Position numbers and translations under genes: made by a program | NCBI GenBank assembly: GCA_003354135.1 | Contig: PIVK01000023.1 | Span: 1-49,434, forward strand | DNA: 49,434 nt | Source: Rhodospirillales bacterium | Lineage (GTDB): Bacteria > Pseudomonadota > Alphaproteobacteria > Rhodospirillales > GLO-3 | Reading direction: 5' to 3' | The notes under the pieces: model-generated | The model's input: only the letters and a program-made list of their open reading frames with translations | Told to the model about the DNA's origin: nothing | The model's database searches: none | Part shown: one piece after another, positions 37,967 through 47,211 of the stretch | How positions within the stretch are numbered: the first letter of the stretch is position 1 | How the letters are laid out: each line of letters begins with the position of its first letter

Positions 37967-38346
37967 TCACGCGAACAACGTGGCGGCACATTTCTCCGTT
38001 GCTGCAAAGATGTTACAGGGGCTGTCCGCGATGTCCGAGGGGCCAAGAGGTGCCAGCGTCAGACGACCGGCGGCAACATCATACGAGACGCAATAAAAAG
38101 TATATTCGAGCGAGCGGAGCATCGAGAGGACCGATTGCGCGTCCGGGTTCTCCGCCCGTGTCTGACCGATCAGGGATTCGAGCAGCCTGATCATCGCCGG
38201 TGCTATTTCGAAGGCGTGAATGGTGCCGCGGAACCGGCGGTTGGTCACCGCCTTCTGGACCGCTCCCTCGCTGTCGGTCAACGTCAGCCGTGCAATGGCA
38301 GGCCGACGATCTCCGCGAAGCGACGCGAGACGAACTCTATTTCCAT
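37967..38346 (-). pseudogene. Small unknown gene, probably frameshifted
   Basis: A frame of about 104 codons runs from a TTG near 38281 to 37967 (LTDSEGAVQKAVTNRRFRGT, later 'DAQSVLSMLRSLEYTFYCVS'). Upstream, an ATG at 38346 with GGAGGAGGG before it encodes only 20 residues (MEIEFVSRRFAEIVGLPLHG) before a stop. Shifting frame within about 38285-38310 joins the two. The family is unrecognised. It may be a small phage- or island-type gene broken by an indel. Confidence 0.45.
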
Positions 38347-38459
38347 TGGCCCTCCTCCATGATTGAGAAGTTAGCCGGGGACGGGTCGTTTAGATCGGGA
38401 TCGTCCACCTGAACCTCTTCCGACGGGCTGAGGGTGACTAGGATACACTGGGCGCGCAT
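38337..38459 (-). CDS. Unknown 40-residue peptide
   Basis: ATG at 38459 preceded by GGAAGGAG. It encodes MRAQCILVTLSPSEEVQVDD then PDLNDPSPANFSIMEEGQWK and ends in TAG overlapping the next gene's start (ATGG). The overlap and the second ribosome binding site inside it suggest a translationally coupled pair. No family recognised. Confidence 0.45.
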   Translation of the reverse strand: MRAQCILVTLSPSEEVQVDDPDLNDPSPANFSIMEEGQWK

Positions 38460-38692
38460 TTAGTTGGCTCCTTCCGACCGTCCACCAGCGGCTGTAATCA
38501 GTGAATCGCCTTTGTGTGATACGGGACGACTTTTCCGGCTGTGATCCGGTCGCATCGATTGCTGTCGGCGGCGCACGACAAGATGTCTCAAAAGATATTT
38601 GAAATCAAATCAGAATTCCGCGATCCGCTGCCCGGTAAGATCTTGAGTGACTTCGAAAGGCGAAAAGTCTTAAGCTGGGGCTCAAGATCAAC

Positions 38693-38763
38693 CGTCATGC
38701 CCGAGAAACCGGGCGTCCTCGATCCCCGGATATGTGTGGACTCCCGCGTCCGCTGGAATGACG
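38693..38763. repeat. Dispersed palindromic intergenic element
   Basis: Starts CGTCATGCCCGAGAAACCGGGC and ends CTCCCGCGTCCGCTGGAATGACG in pattern (outer inverted ends CGTCAT...ATGACG, inner GC-rich stems). It resembles the widespread 'CGTCATTCCCGCGAAAGCGGG' type of extragenic palindrome. Lies 62 bp before trpF; may fold in the trpF leader. Confidence 0.6.
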
Positions 38764-38824
38764 AATCCGGGACAGGTCGGGATGTCCAGCCCCTCGGGGT
38801 GAGCAGGAACGGAACCAACCGGCC

Positions 38825-39466
38825 ATGCCCGGCGACGTCAAGATTTGTGGACTGAAGACGCCCGAGGCCGTCACCGCGGCGGTCGACGGTGGGGCGACAT
38901 ATGTCGGTTTCGTCTTCTTCCCGCCGTCGCCCCGGAACGTGAATGCCGAAGAGGCGGCGGCCCTGGCGGGACTGGCCCCGAACCGGGTGAAAAAGGTCGG
39001 CCTGTTCGTCGATGCCGACGACCGGACCATCCGGAGTGCCCTGGACATCTGCCCCCTCGATATCCTGCAGCTCCATGGAAAGGAAACCCCGGAGCGCGTT
39101 GCAACGGCACGAGAAAACTTTTCCCTTCCTGTGATGAAGGCCTGCTCGATCGCCGGACCGGACGACATCCGTCGCGCCCGGGATTTTGAGCCCGTGGCCG
39201 ACCTCCTGCTGTTCGACGCCAGGCCGTCCAAGGAGGCGGCGCTCCCAGGCGGCAATGCGCTGGCCTTCGACTGGAAGCTATTGGCCGGAACCTCCTGGTC
39301 CAAGCCCTGGCTGCTGGCGGGCGGGCTTGACCCGGACAACGTGGCCGAGGCCATCCGCATCTCGGGGGCCCCCGGCGTCGATGTCTCGTCGGGCGTCGAG
39401 AGCGCCAAAGGGGTGAAGGATATCGGCCGCATCAACGCGTTTCTCGATGCGGTGAAGGCCGTTTAA
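38825..39466 (+). CDS. trpF: Phosphoribosylanthranilate isomerase
   Basis: Amadori rearrangement step of tryptophan synthesis. (beta/alpha)8 barrel: VKICGLKTPEAVTAAVDGGA (catalytic Cys in KICG), FVFFPPSPRNV, LDILQLHGKE, 'LAGGLDPDNVAEAI' and GVDVSSGVES with the catalytic Asp. 213 residues. First gene of the trpF-trpB-trpA-accD-folC operon; 70 bp before trpB. Confidence 0.95.
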   Translation: MPGDVKICGLKTPEAVTAAVDGGATYVGFVFFPPSPRNVNAEEAAALAGLAPNRVKKVGLFVDADDRTIRSALDICPLDILQLHGKETPERVATARENFSLPVMKACSIAGPDDIRRARDFEPVADLLLFDARPSKEAALPGGNALAFDWKLLAGTSWSKPWLLAGGLDPDNVAEAIRISGAPGVDVSSGVESAKGVKDIGRINAFLDAVKAV

Positions 39467-39536
39467 CTCTTTGTAAGCCCGCCGGGGCTGGTCTATAAAC
39501 GCGCCTGTCCCATAAAAGGGCGACAAACGGGAAATT

Positions 39537-40748
39537 ATGAGCAGGCTCAACACCTACCGCGCCGGTCCCGACGAGACGGGCCATTTCGGCATCTACGGCG
39601 GCCGTTTTGTCGCCGAGACCCTTATGCCGTTGGTCCTCGACCTCGAGACGGCCTACGAGGCAGCCAAGGCCGATCCGGACTTCCATGCCGAGATCGCAGG
39701 CTACCTCAAGCACTACGTCGGCCGTCCGAGCCCGCTCTATTTCGCCCAGCGCATGACCGAGAACCTGGGCGGAGCCAGGATCTACTTCAAGCGCGAGGAC
39801 CTGAACCACACCGGGGCGCATAAGATCAACAACTGCATCGGCCAGATCATGCTGGCGCGGCGCATGGGTAAAACCCGCATCATCGCCGAAACGGGTGCGG
39901 GCATGCATGGCGTCGCCACGGCCACCGTCTGCGCGCTCTTCAACCTACCCTGCATCATCTACATGGGGTGCAAGGATATCGAACGCCAGGCGCCCAACGT
40001 CTATCGCATGAAGATGCTGGGGGCCGAAGTGCGGCCCGTCGGGACCGGCTCGGGCACCTTGAAGGATGCCATGAACGACGCCATCCGCGACTGGGTGACC
40101 AACGTGGCCGATACCTACTACCTGATCGGTACGGTCGCGGGCATGCATCCCTTCCCGGCCATGGTGCGCGATTTTCAGTGCGTGATCGGCGAGGAGACCC
40201 GCACGCAGATCCTGGAACTCGAAGGGCGCCGGCCCGACAGCCTGGTCGCCTGCATCGGCGGCGGCTCCAACGCCATGGGGCTGTTCCACCCCTTCCTCGA
40301 CGAGACCGCGATCCGCATCGTTGGTGTCGAGGCGGCAGGCCATGGCATCGAGACCGGGGAACACGCCGCCAGCCTGACTGCGGGGCGTCCCGGGGTGTTG
40401 CACGGCAACCGCACCTACCTTCTCATGGACGACGACGGCCAGATCGAGGAGGCCCATTCCATCTCTGCCGGGCTCGACTATCCCGGTATCGGGCCGGAGC
40501 ATTCCTGGCTCTACGACACCGGACGCGTCGAATACGTCTCCGTCACCGATACCGAGGCCCTGGAGGCCTTCCGCTTCTGCTCGCGCATGGAAGGTATCAT
40601 CCCGGCTCTCGAATCGTCCCATGCCATCGCCCAGGCGATGAAGATGGCCCCCGACCTGCCCAAGGATCATCTCATGGTGATCAATCTTTCGGGACGCGGC
40701 GACAAGGACCTCAACATGGTGGCTCATATCGACGGGGTGACGCTGTGA
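39537..40748 (+). CDS. trpB: Tryptophan synthase beta chain
   Basis: PLP-dependent condensation of indole and serine. PLP Lys in [15 protein letters not shown], catalytic Glu in [13 protein letters not shown], phosphate-binding GGGSNAMG, late '[10 protein letters not shown]'. 403 residues. Its last 4 nt overlap the trpA start (GTGA). Confidence 0.97.
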   Translation: MSRLNTYRAGPDETGHFGIYGGRFVAETLMPLVLDLETAYEAAKADPDFHAEIAGYLKHYVGRPSPLYFAQRMTENLGGARIYFKREDLNHTGAHKINNCIGQIMLARRMGKTRIIAETGAGMHGVATATVCALFNLPCIIYMGCKDIERQAPNVYRMKMLGAEVRPVGTGSGTLKDAMNDAIRDWVTNVADTYYLIGTVAGMHPFPAMVRDFQCVIGEETRTQILELEGRRPDSLVACIGGGSNAMGLFHPFLDETAIRIVGVEAAGHGIETGEHAASLTAGRPGVLHGNRTYLLMDDDGQIEEAHSISAGLDYPGIGPEHSWLYDTGRVEYVSVTDTEALEAFRFCSRMEGIIPALESSHAIAQAMKMAPDLPKDHLMVINLSGRGDKDLNMVAHIDGVTL

Positions 40749-41608
40749 GCGTGGATTTTGAGACCCGCATCGACCGCAGGTTCCGGGCGTTGAAGACCCA
40801 AGGACGGGGCGGCCTGGTGGCCTTCGTCACCGCTGGCGACCCGGACCCGGACACCGCGTTCGAGATTCTCAAGGGACTGCCCGGCGCCGGCGCCGACCTG
40901 ATCGAGCTCGGCATGCCGTTCTCCGACCCCATGGCCGATGGCCCGGCAATCCAGGCCTCGTCGCAGCGCGCACTCAAGGCGGGCCAGACCACGATCAAGA
41001 CCATCGATATGGTGCGGCGTTTCCGGGAAGATGACGACGAGACGCCGATCATCCTGATGGGCTACTACAATCCTGTCTATATCTATGGGGTCGATCGGTT
41101 CCTGGCAGACGCCAAGGCGGCCGGGGTGGACGGTCTGATCATCGTCGACCTGCCGCCCGAGGAGGAGCAGGAACTTTGCCTCCCGGCCCTGAAGGCGGAG
41201 ATCAACTTCATTTATCTCACCGCGCCGACCACCGATGACGTGCGTCTGCCGGCAGTGCTTCGGAATGCGTCGGGTTTCGTCTATTATGTGTCGATCACCG
41301 GCATCACGGGCACTGCGTCGGCATCCGTCGAAGCCATCGAGGAGGCCGTCGAGCGGTTGCGCCGTCACACGGACCTTCCCCTCGCCGTCGGCTTCGGCAT
41401 CAAGACGGCCGAGCAGGTCGGCGCCGTCGGCCAAGCCGCAAATGCGGCGGTGGTGGGCTCGGCGCTGGTGAACCAGGTGGCCGGCAATCTGGATGCCGAC
41501 GGCAAGGCCAAGCCCTGCTTGGTGAATGCGGTGCTTGGTTTCGCCGCGGAATTAGCCCAAGGGGTTCGCAACGCCAAGGGGTTTGCAACGAGGGAGCAGC
41601 GTAAGTGA
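40745..41608 (+). CDS. trpA: Tryptophan synthase alpha chain
   Basis: Cleaves indole-3-glycerol phosphate. TIM barrel with catalytic Glu in [16 protein letters not shown] and Asp in [11 protein letters not shown], phosphate loop around SITGITG. The GTG start at 40745 overlaps the trpB stop, giving 287 residues; a second GTG at 40751 is possible. Its stop overlaps accD's start by 4 nt. Confidence 0.96.
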   Translation: MSVDFETRIDRRFRALKTQGRGGLVAFVTAGDPDPDTAFEILKGLPGAGADLIELGMPFSDPMADGPAIQASSQRALKAGQTTIKTIDMVRRFREDDDETPIILMGYYNPVYIYGVDRFLADAKAAGVDGLIIVDLPPEEEQELCLPALKAEINFIYLTAPTTDDVRLPAVLRNASGFVYYVSITGITGTASASVEAIEEAVERLRRHTDLPLAVGFGIKTAEQVGAVGQAANAAVVGSALVNQVAGNLDADGKAKPCLVNAVLGFAAELAQGVRNAKGFATREQRK

Positions 41609-42561
41609 ACTGGCTCAAGAATTTCGTCAAGCCCAAGCTCAGGGAACTGGTCGGTGGCCAGAAGGAAATCCCCGAGAACCTGTGGCACAAGTGTCCCGCC
41701 TGCGAACAGATGATCTTCCATCGCGACCTGGCCGACAACCTCAACGTCTGCCCCCATTGCGGCCACCACTTGCGCTTTGCCGCCAAGGAACGCCTCGAGA
41801 TGCTGTTTGACGGTGGCGAATACCGGACGGTGGAACTGGGCGAGACGGTGGCAGATCCCCTTAAGTTCCGCGATCTCAAGAAGTATACGGAGCGCCTCAA
41901 AGACTCCCAGTCCAAGACCGGGAACCAGGATGCATTGCTGGTGGCCCACGGCAAATTGGGCGGCATGGACGTGGTGATCGCCGTCTTTGACTTCGAGTTC
42001 ATGGGCGGCTCCATGGGGGTTGCCGTCGGGGAAGGTCTGCTGACCGCGGCCCGTCTGGCCGTCCTGCAAGACGCGCCGCTGATTGTCGTCCCGTCCTCCG
42101 GTGGGGCCCGCATGCAGGAAGGCATCCTATCTCTGATGCAGATGGCCCGGACCACGCTCGCGGTCGAGGAGGTCAAGGAGGCCGGCCTGCCTTACATCGT
42201 GGTTCTCACAGATCCGACCACGGGCGGCGTTTCCGCCTCCTTCGCCATGCTGGGCGATGTGGCTATTGCCGAGCCCGGGGCGGTGATCGGTTTCGCCGGT
42301 GCCCGGGTCATCGAGCAGACCATCCGCGAGAAGCTGCCCGAAGGCTTCCAGCGATCCGAATACCTGCTGGATCACGGCATGGTCGACATCGTGGTGCGCC
42401 GTCATGAACTGCGTGACACGCTGTCACGCGTACTGGGTTTATTGCGTAATCCGGGACCTGCGGCCGAAGTCCTGCCGCTGGCGCCCTCTAAGGAGGAAGT
42501 GGCCGCGCTCGCCCAGGCTTTGCCGATGTCCTCTGCCCCGGAGGGGAGCCCTGCGGAGTAA
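41605..42561 (+). CDS. accD: Acetyl-CoA carboxylase carboxyltransferase subunit beta
   Basis: Beta subunit of the carboxyltransferase committing acetyl-CoA to fatty acids. N-terminal Cys4 zinc ribbon (CPACEQMIF ... CPHCGHH) and the crotonase-type core '[20 protein letters not shown]', [14 protein letters not shown]. 318 residues, GTG start coupled to trpA. Placement between trpA and folC is common in alphaproteobacteria. Confidence 0.96.
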   Translation: MNWLKNFVKPKLRELVGGQKEIPENLWHKCPACEQMIFHRDLADNLNVCPHCGHHLRFAAKERLEMLFDGGEYRTVELGETVADPLKFRDLKKYTERLKDSQSKTGNQDALLVAHGKLGGMDVVIAVFDFEFMGGSMGVAVGEGLLTAARLAVLQDAPLIVVPSSGGARMQEGILSLMQMARTTLAVEEVKEAGLPYIVVLTDPTTGGVSASFAMLGDVAIAEPGAVIGFAGARVIEQTIREKLPEGFQRSEYLLDHGMVDIVVRRHELRDTLSRVLGLLRNPGPAAEVLPLAPSKEEVAALAQALPMSSAPEGSPAE

Positions 42562-43849
42562 CGACCACGTTCTGGAAAATCTCAGGCGCCATCACCCCAG
42601 GGTCATCGACCTCTCTCTGGGGCGGATCGAGAGACTGTTGGCACGCCTGGGCAATCCCGAACGCAAACTACCGCCGGTCGTCCACGTGGCGGGGACCAAC
42701 GGCAAGGGCTCGGCGATCGCCTTCTTGCGTGCCTTTCTCGAAGCGGCAGGCTACCGGGTTCATGTCTACACCTCGCCGCACCTGGTAAATTTCAACGAAC
42801 GTATCCGATTGGCCGGCACGCTGATTTCCGACGAGGAACTGGCGGCGCTGTTTGTCGAATGCGAAGAAACGGTGGGCGCGGAGTCCATCACCTTTTTCGA
42901 GATCGTCACCGCTGCGGCCTTTCTCGCCTTTTCGCGCACGCCGGCCGACATTGTCTTGTTGGAAACCGGTTTGGGTGGGCGGCTCGACGCCACCAACGTC
43001 ATCGAAAAGCCCGCGCTGACCGTGCTGACCTCCATCTCCATGGACCACCAGGCCTATCTCGGCGATACCATCGAGGAGATCGTCCGCGAGAAGGCGGGCA
43101 TCCTCAAGCTCCACGTGCCCTGCGTCTGCGCCGACCTGCGCCGCTCACGGTCCGTTGTACAACACTGGGCCGAACGCAACGAGGCGCCGCTGATCGAGGA
43201 AGGGACGGACTTCTACGCCACCAAGTCTCCGGGCAGGTTTGTCTACCATGAGGGCCAGTGGACCCGCCGCCTGCCGCTCCCCGGTCTCGCAGGCCACCAC
43301 CAGATCCGCAATGCCGCCCTGGCCCTGGCCTGCATCGGGCGCCTGGAGGGCTTCGATGTCCCCGAGACCGCCCTGGAGGCCGGCATGAAGGCGGTGACCT
43401 GGCCCGGCCGGCTGCAACGCCTGACCGAAGGGGCCCTGGCTGACCGTCTGCCCGAGGGCTGGGAACTGTGGCTCGACGGCGGCCACAACCTGTCGGCTGC
43501 CAAGGCCTTGTCCAGCCAGGCCCGGAGCTGGCGCAAGATGCCCCTCGACATGGTTATCGGCATGATGCGCCCGCGCAAACCGCAGGCCTTTCTCAAGCCC
43601 TTCATGGGACGGGTCCGCATGTTGACCACCCTCGCTATTCCCGGCCAGAAGGAGAGCTGGGGCCCGGACCTGCTGGCGGAAGCCGCCACCCGGAACGCGA
43701 TTCCCGTACAGCCGGCGGAAGGATTGACGGACGCCATCGAGCGCATCGTCGCCGCCGCTGACCGGCCTGGGCGGATCCTTGTCTGCGGCTCGCTTTACCT
43801 GGTGGGGGCGGCGTTGTCCAAAAGTGGCGAAGATTTTTATCCCGTCTGA
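42551..43849 (+). CDS. folC: Folylpolyglutamate/dihydrofolate synthase
   Basis: Adds glutamate to folates. Mur-ligase-type P-loop VVHVAGTNGKGSAIAF, TSPHLVNFNERIRL, ETGLGGRLDATN, 'SISMDHQAYLGDTIEEIVRE', and the C-terminal LDGGHN. The frame stays open far upstream, but homology starts around [13 protein letters not shown]. No ATG, GTG or TTG lies at that point. CTG at 42551 has GGAGGGG just upstream and is my preferred start (432 residues), overlapping accD by 11 nt. Confidence 0.9.
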   Translation: MRSNDHVLENLRRHHPRVIDLSLGRIERLLARLGNPERKLPPVVHVAGTNGKGSAIAFLRAFLEAAGYRVHVYTSPHLVNFNERIRLAGTLISDEELAALFVECEETVGAESITFFEIVTAAAFLAFSRTPADIVLLETGLGGRLDATNVIEKPALTVLTSISMDHQAYLGDTIEEIVREKAGILKLHVPCVCADLRRSRSVVQHWAERNEAPLIEEGTDFYATKSPGRFVYHEGQWTRRLPLPGLAGHHQIRNAALALACIGRLEGFDVPETALEAGMKAVTWPGRLQRLTEGALADRLPEGWELWLDGGHNLSAAKALSSQARSWRKMPLDMVIGMMRPRKPQAFLKPFMGRVRMLTTLAIPGQKESWGPDLLAEAATRNAIPVQPAEGLTDAIERIVAAADRPGRILVCGSLYLVGAALSKSGEDFYPV

Positions 43850-43899
43850 TCCAACAGGGTCCGGCTTTCGCTCTCGGGAGAATCCCCCGCCGGGGTTTG

Positions 43900-43929
43900 T
43901 TGACGCCCTTTCGTTGCCCCCGTTAGTAT
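43900..43929 (+). promoter_or_regulatory. Predicted promoter for the small membrane-protein gene
   Basis: TTGACG (43900-43905), 18 bp, TAGTAT (43924-43929). The start would fall near 43936, so the three tandem repeats that follow would be transcribed as a leader. Confidence 0.55.
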
Positions 43930-43932
43930 CGC

Positions 43933-44004
43933 CACCGGAAACCGGTCGATACAGACCACCGGGAACCGGTCGATACAGACCACCGGGAACCGGTCGATAC
44001 AGAT
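43933..44004. repeat. Three exact-phase 24-bp tandem repeats
   Basis: Units 43933-43956, 43957-43980 and 43981-44004 differ at only two positions (A/G at base 7 of unit 1; C/T at the last base of unit 3). Shared core ACCGGTCGATACAGA; each unit holds the palindrome ACCGGT and a CGGT...ACCG pair. They lie directly after the predicted promoter and 60 bp before the next gene, as a regulator array or leader RNA element would. Confidence 0.8.
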
Positions 44005-44064
44005 AAGAAAAATCTTACACCAGAATGGGGTATGACCAACCAAGGGCAAAGAAGAGGATCCATA

Positions 44065-44391
44065 ATGGATCAAACCCCGACCCCGAACGCTGTCCATCCG
44101 CCGCTGGCACGCTACCGCTGGGCCCTGGTGGTCTTGCTCGCCGCCTTTTCCGGCTGGGTCTTCCATGTTTCCGGGGCTGATCATTTCGGCTGGCCCACCT
44201 TCTGGTCGGTCGGCTTCGGCATCCAGGGCGCCATGGTGGTTGCCGTAGTGCAGGTCTTCTTTCCGCTGCTCAACGTGATCGCCTTCCCGGTTCTGCAGTT
44301 GGCGTTGGGCTTCTTGGGCTGGTACGGCTACGCCATCGGCGCCGCCGCGCTGGCCGCCTATCTGCTGGCCCAGCGCAAGTCCAAGGCGTAG
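44065..44391 (+). CDS. Small integral membrane protein of unknown function
   Basis: 108 residues with three hydrophobic segments (ALVVLLAAFSGWVF, GAMVVAVVQVFFPLLNVIAF, the GFLGWYGYAIGAAALAAYLL region) and a short Lys end. Not recognised. AGAGGATC precedes the ATG at 44065; an in-frame ATG at 44032 would add 11 polar residues. Its promoter region carries the 24-bp repeats. Convergent with hbd. Confidence 0.65.
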   Translation: MDQTPTPNAVHPPLARYRWALVVLLAAFSGWVFHVSGADHFGWPTFWSVGFGIQGAMVVAVVQVFFPLLNVIAFPVLQLALGFLGWYGYAIGAAALAAYLLAQRKSKA

Positions 44392-44444
44392 TCGCCGCCC
44401 TCTGTCTGGTGTCCTGGGGGAGGCCTAACCCCTCCGCGACACCC

Positions 44445-45329
44445 TCAGCGCGTCGGCACCGGCGTCTCGCCCGAGTAGTCGTAGAACCCGCGTCCGGTCT
44501 TGCGGCCGAGCCACCCGGCTTCGACGTATTTTGCCAACAGCGGGCAGGGGCGATACTTGGTGTCGCCCATCCCCTCGTGCAGCACCCGCATAATGGCGTG
44601 GCAGGTGTCCAGCCCGATGAAGTCGGCCAGTTCCAGTGGCCCCATGGGGTGCGCAGCACCCAGCTTCATGGCGGCATCTATGGATTCAATGGAGCCGACA
44701 CCTTCATGCAACGTGTAGACCGCCTCGTTGATCATCGGCAGAAGGATGCGGTTGATGATGAAGGCCGGGAAGTCCTCGGAGGTCACCGGGATCTTCCCCA
44801 TCCTGACCGTCAGCGCTTTCACGGCTTCATAGGTCTCCGGCTGGGTGGCAATCCCTTTGATAAGTTCCACCAGACTCATCATCGGCACCGGGTTCATGAA
44901 ATGCATACCGATGAATTTTCCCGGACGGTCGGTCGCCGCGGCAAGCCGGGCAATGGAAATCGAAGAAGTGTTGGTGGCGATGATAGAGTCGGGGTTGAGC
45001 ACCGCACAGAGGTCCTTGAAGATGACCTTCTTGATGCCCTCATCCTCGGTCGCCGCCTCGATGGCGAGGTCGCAATCCTTTATTTCCGCGACCGAAGAGC
45101 CGACGGCGATGCGCGCCAGCGCGGCGTCGGCCTCGTCCCGGGCGATCTTTTCCTTGCCGACCATGCGGGCCAAGTTCTTTTCGATGGTCGCCACCGCCTT
45201 CTTCAACTGGTCCTCGGCGATGTCCACCATGGTGACGCCAAACCCCGCCAGTGCCGCCACGTGCGCAATACCGTTGCCCATCTGGCCGGCGCCGATGACG
45301 CCGACGGTCTTGATTTCCTTGCTGGCCAT
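44445..45329 (-). CDS. hbd: 3-hydroxybutyryl-CoA dehydrogenase
   Basis: NAD(P)-dependent oxidation of (S)-3-hydroxyacyl-CoA. Rossmann motif [20 protein letters not shown], catalytic His in [10 protein letters not shown], '[20 protein letters not shown]' and [17 protein letters not shown]. 294 residues. 57 bp downstream of etfA in an etfB-etfA-hbd operon that links acyl-CoA oxidation to electron-transfer flavoprotein. Confidence 0.93.
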   Translation of the reverse strand: MASKEIKTVGVIGAGQMGNGIAHVAALAGFGVTMVDIAEDQLKKAVATIEKNLARMVGKEKIARDEADAALARIAVGSSVAEIKDCDLAIEAATEDEGIKKVIFKDLCAVLNPDSIIATNTSSISIARLAAATDRPGKFIGMHFMNPVPMMSLVELIKGIATQPETYEAVKALTVRMGKIPVTSEDFPAFIINRILLPMINEAVYTLHEGVGSIESIDAAMKLGAAHPMGPLELADFIGLDTCHAIMRVLHEGMGDTKYRPCPLLAKYVEAGWLGRKTGRGFYDYSGETPVPTR

Positions 45330-45386
45330 GACGCTTTCCTCCGTTAAGTTGCGATTTCGTCGTTCCCTTGCTGGCGTCCCTGTCTC

Positions 45387-46328
45387 TCAGGCGGAGCCCT
45401 TTTCGAACTCTTCGATCAATTGCGGGAGGGCCGTGAACAGATCCTCGACCAAGCCGTAGTCGGCAACCTGAAAGATGGGAGCCTCGTCGTCCTTGTTGAT
45501 GGCAACGATGACCTTGCTGTCCTTCATGCCGGCCAAGTGCTGAATGGCCCCCGAGATGCCCACGGCGACATAGAGTTCCGGCGCCACCACCTTTCCGGTC
45601 TGACCCACCTGGCAGTCGTTGGGCGCATAGCCGGAATCGACAGCGGCCCGCGACGCACCGACGGCGCCGCCCAGGAGGTCGGCCAACCGTTCGACGAGAT
45701 GGAAATTCTCTTGCGACGCCAGCCCCCGGCCTCCAGAGACCACGACCCGAGCCGCCGTCAGTTCGGGGCGTTCGGAAACGGTGAGTTGGCGCGAGACGAA
45801 AGCGACCCGATCCGAAGCCGGCCCCGGACCGACCTTTTCGACGGGCGCGAAGCTGCTGCGGGTCACGGCGGCATCAAACGCAGTCGTCCGCACGCTCAGC
45901 ACCTTCACCGGATCGAGCGTGCGCACACAAGCCAAGGCGTTGCCCGCATAGATCGGACGGACGAAGGTGTCCTGGCCTTTGATTTCAATGACATCCGATA
46001 TCTGACCAACGTCGAGAAGGGCTGCAATCCGGGGCAACAGATTTTTGCCCATCGTGGTTGCCGGCGCGAGAATGTGAGTGACGCTGTTCGTCAACCCGCA
46101 AACCAGCGGAGCGACGTTCTCGGCCAGACCGTGTTCGTAGATCTCGGCGTCAGCAAGCAGCACCTTGGTGATCCCGTCGATGACGGAAGCCGCCTCGGCC
46201 ACGGTGGCGCAGTCACGGCCCGCGACCAGTACAGTGACCTCCCCCAGCTGGGCCGCGGCCGTCGCGGCGTTGAGCGTCGCGGGCCGGAGCTGGGAGTTGT
46301 CGTGCTCGGCAATCAGCAGCACGCTCAT
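45387..46328 (-). CDS. etfA: Electron transfer flavoprotein subunit alpha
   Basis: FAD-carrying subunit that passes electrons from acyl-CoA dehydrogenases to ETF:quinone oxidoreductase. Family C-terminal FAD domain: VVSGGRGLASQENF, GQTGKVVAPELYVAVGISGA, IQHLAGMKDSKVIVAINKD. 313 residues. Start overlaps the etfB stop by 4 nt. Confidence 0.95.
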   Translation of the reverse strand: MSVLLIAEHDNSQLRPATLNAATAAAQLGEVTVLVAGRDCATVAEAASVIDGITKVLLADAEIYEHGLAENVAPLVCGLTNSVTHILAPATTMGKNLLPRIAALLDVGQISDVIEIKGQDTFVRPIYAGNALACVRTLDPVKVLSVRTTAFDAAVTRSSFAPVEKVGPGPASDRVAFVSRQLTVSERPELTAARVVVSGGRGLASQENFHLVERLADLLGGAVGASRAAVDSGYAPNDCQVGQTGKVVAPELYVAVGISGAIQHLAGMKDSKVIVAINKDDEAPIFQVADYGLVEDLFTALPQLIEEFEKGSA

Positions 46329-47077
46329 GGGATCACCTTGGCTGCGTTCCGGAGTTTGTCGACCAGCTCCGCCGCCGAGGCCACCATGACACCGCCCGTA
46401 CGCACCGGCGGCTCAGAGACGGAAAGCATTTTCTGGCGCGGCCTTATGTCGATGCCGAGTTCCTCAGGCGTTGAGCGCTCGATGGGTTTCTTCTTGGCCT
46501 TCATGATGTTGGGCAGCGTGGCGTAACGGGGCGTGTTGAGACGGAGGTCCGTGGATACCACGGCCGGCAAGGTGAGCAACAAAGTCTCCAGCCCGCCGTC
46601 GATCTCGCGGGTGACGGTGGCTTTGCCGTCGGCGATGTTGAGTCCAGAGGCGAAGGTACCCTGCGGCCAATCGAGAAGAGCCGCCAGCATCTGACCGGTC
46701 TGGTTGGAATCGTCGTCAATGGCCTGCTTGCCCAGGAGCACCAGGTCCGGGGCCTCGCGCTCGACGATGGCCTTGATGGCCGTGGCAGCGGCCAGCGGCT
46801 GGACCTCGACCTCTGTTTCGACCAGCAGCGCCCGGTCGGCACCCATGGCGAGCGCCGTCTTCAGCGTCTCCTGGCAGGCGGCTGGGCCGATGGAGACCAC
46901 CACCAGCTCAGCGGCAATCCCGGCTTCCTTGAGCTGCACCCCGGCCTCGACGGCGATCTCGTCGAAGGGGTTCATGGACATCTTGACCCCGTTGGTTTCC
47001 ACGCCGGATTCGTCCGAGGCAACGCGAATTCTGACGTTGTAGTCTACGACGCGTTTGACGGCGGCCAGGATCTTCAT
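46325..47077 (-). CDS. etfB: Electron transfer flavoprotein subunit beta
   Basis: AMP-binding partner of EtfA. MKILAAVKRVVDYNVRIRV at the N-terminus, NPFDEIAVEAGVQLKE, LLGKQAIDDDSNQTGQM, and the C-terminal anchor around LNTPRYATLPNIMKAKKKP. I take the ATG at 47077 (GGGGGAG upstream), 250 residues; an earlier in-frame start would add 14 residues without homology. First gene of the etf-hbd operon. Confidence 0.95.
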   Translation of the reverse strand: MKILAAVKRVVDYNVRIRVASDESGVETNGVKMSMNPFDEIAVEAGVQLKEAGIAAELVVVSIGPAACQETLKTALAMGADRALLVETEVEVQPLAAATAIKAIVEREAPDLVLLGKQAIDDDSNQTGQMLAALLDWPQGTFASGLNIADGKATVTREIDGGLETLLLTLPAVVSTDLRLNTPRYATLPNIMKAKKKPIERSTPEELGIDIRPRQKMLSVSEPPVRTGGVMVASAAELVDKLRNAAKVIP

Positions 47078-47211
47078 CGAACTCCCCCGGGAAACGTTTT
47101 GTGCAGGTGCACAACCCAAAAACGATACGCAGAACCCGAAAGGGCTGTCAATGTCTCCTCAAGGGCAGGGCAAGGACGTGTAATGCTTTGGCGGAGCGAC
47201 CTTTCCCGGGC

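Larger units (their letters stand above)
37783..38824. other. Scar region between uvrB and trpF
   Basis: About 1 kb holding an IS3-type transposase fragment, two small minus-strand reading frames with good ribosome binding sites, and a dispersed palindromic repeat, each listed separately. The plus strand offers no convincing gene. It looks like a site of past insertion and deletion. Confidence 0.55.

Noticed and set aside
43933-44004. CRISPR array
   Set aside because: Three units are directly adjacent without spacers and no cas gene is present; it is a plain tandem repeat.
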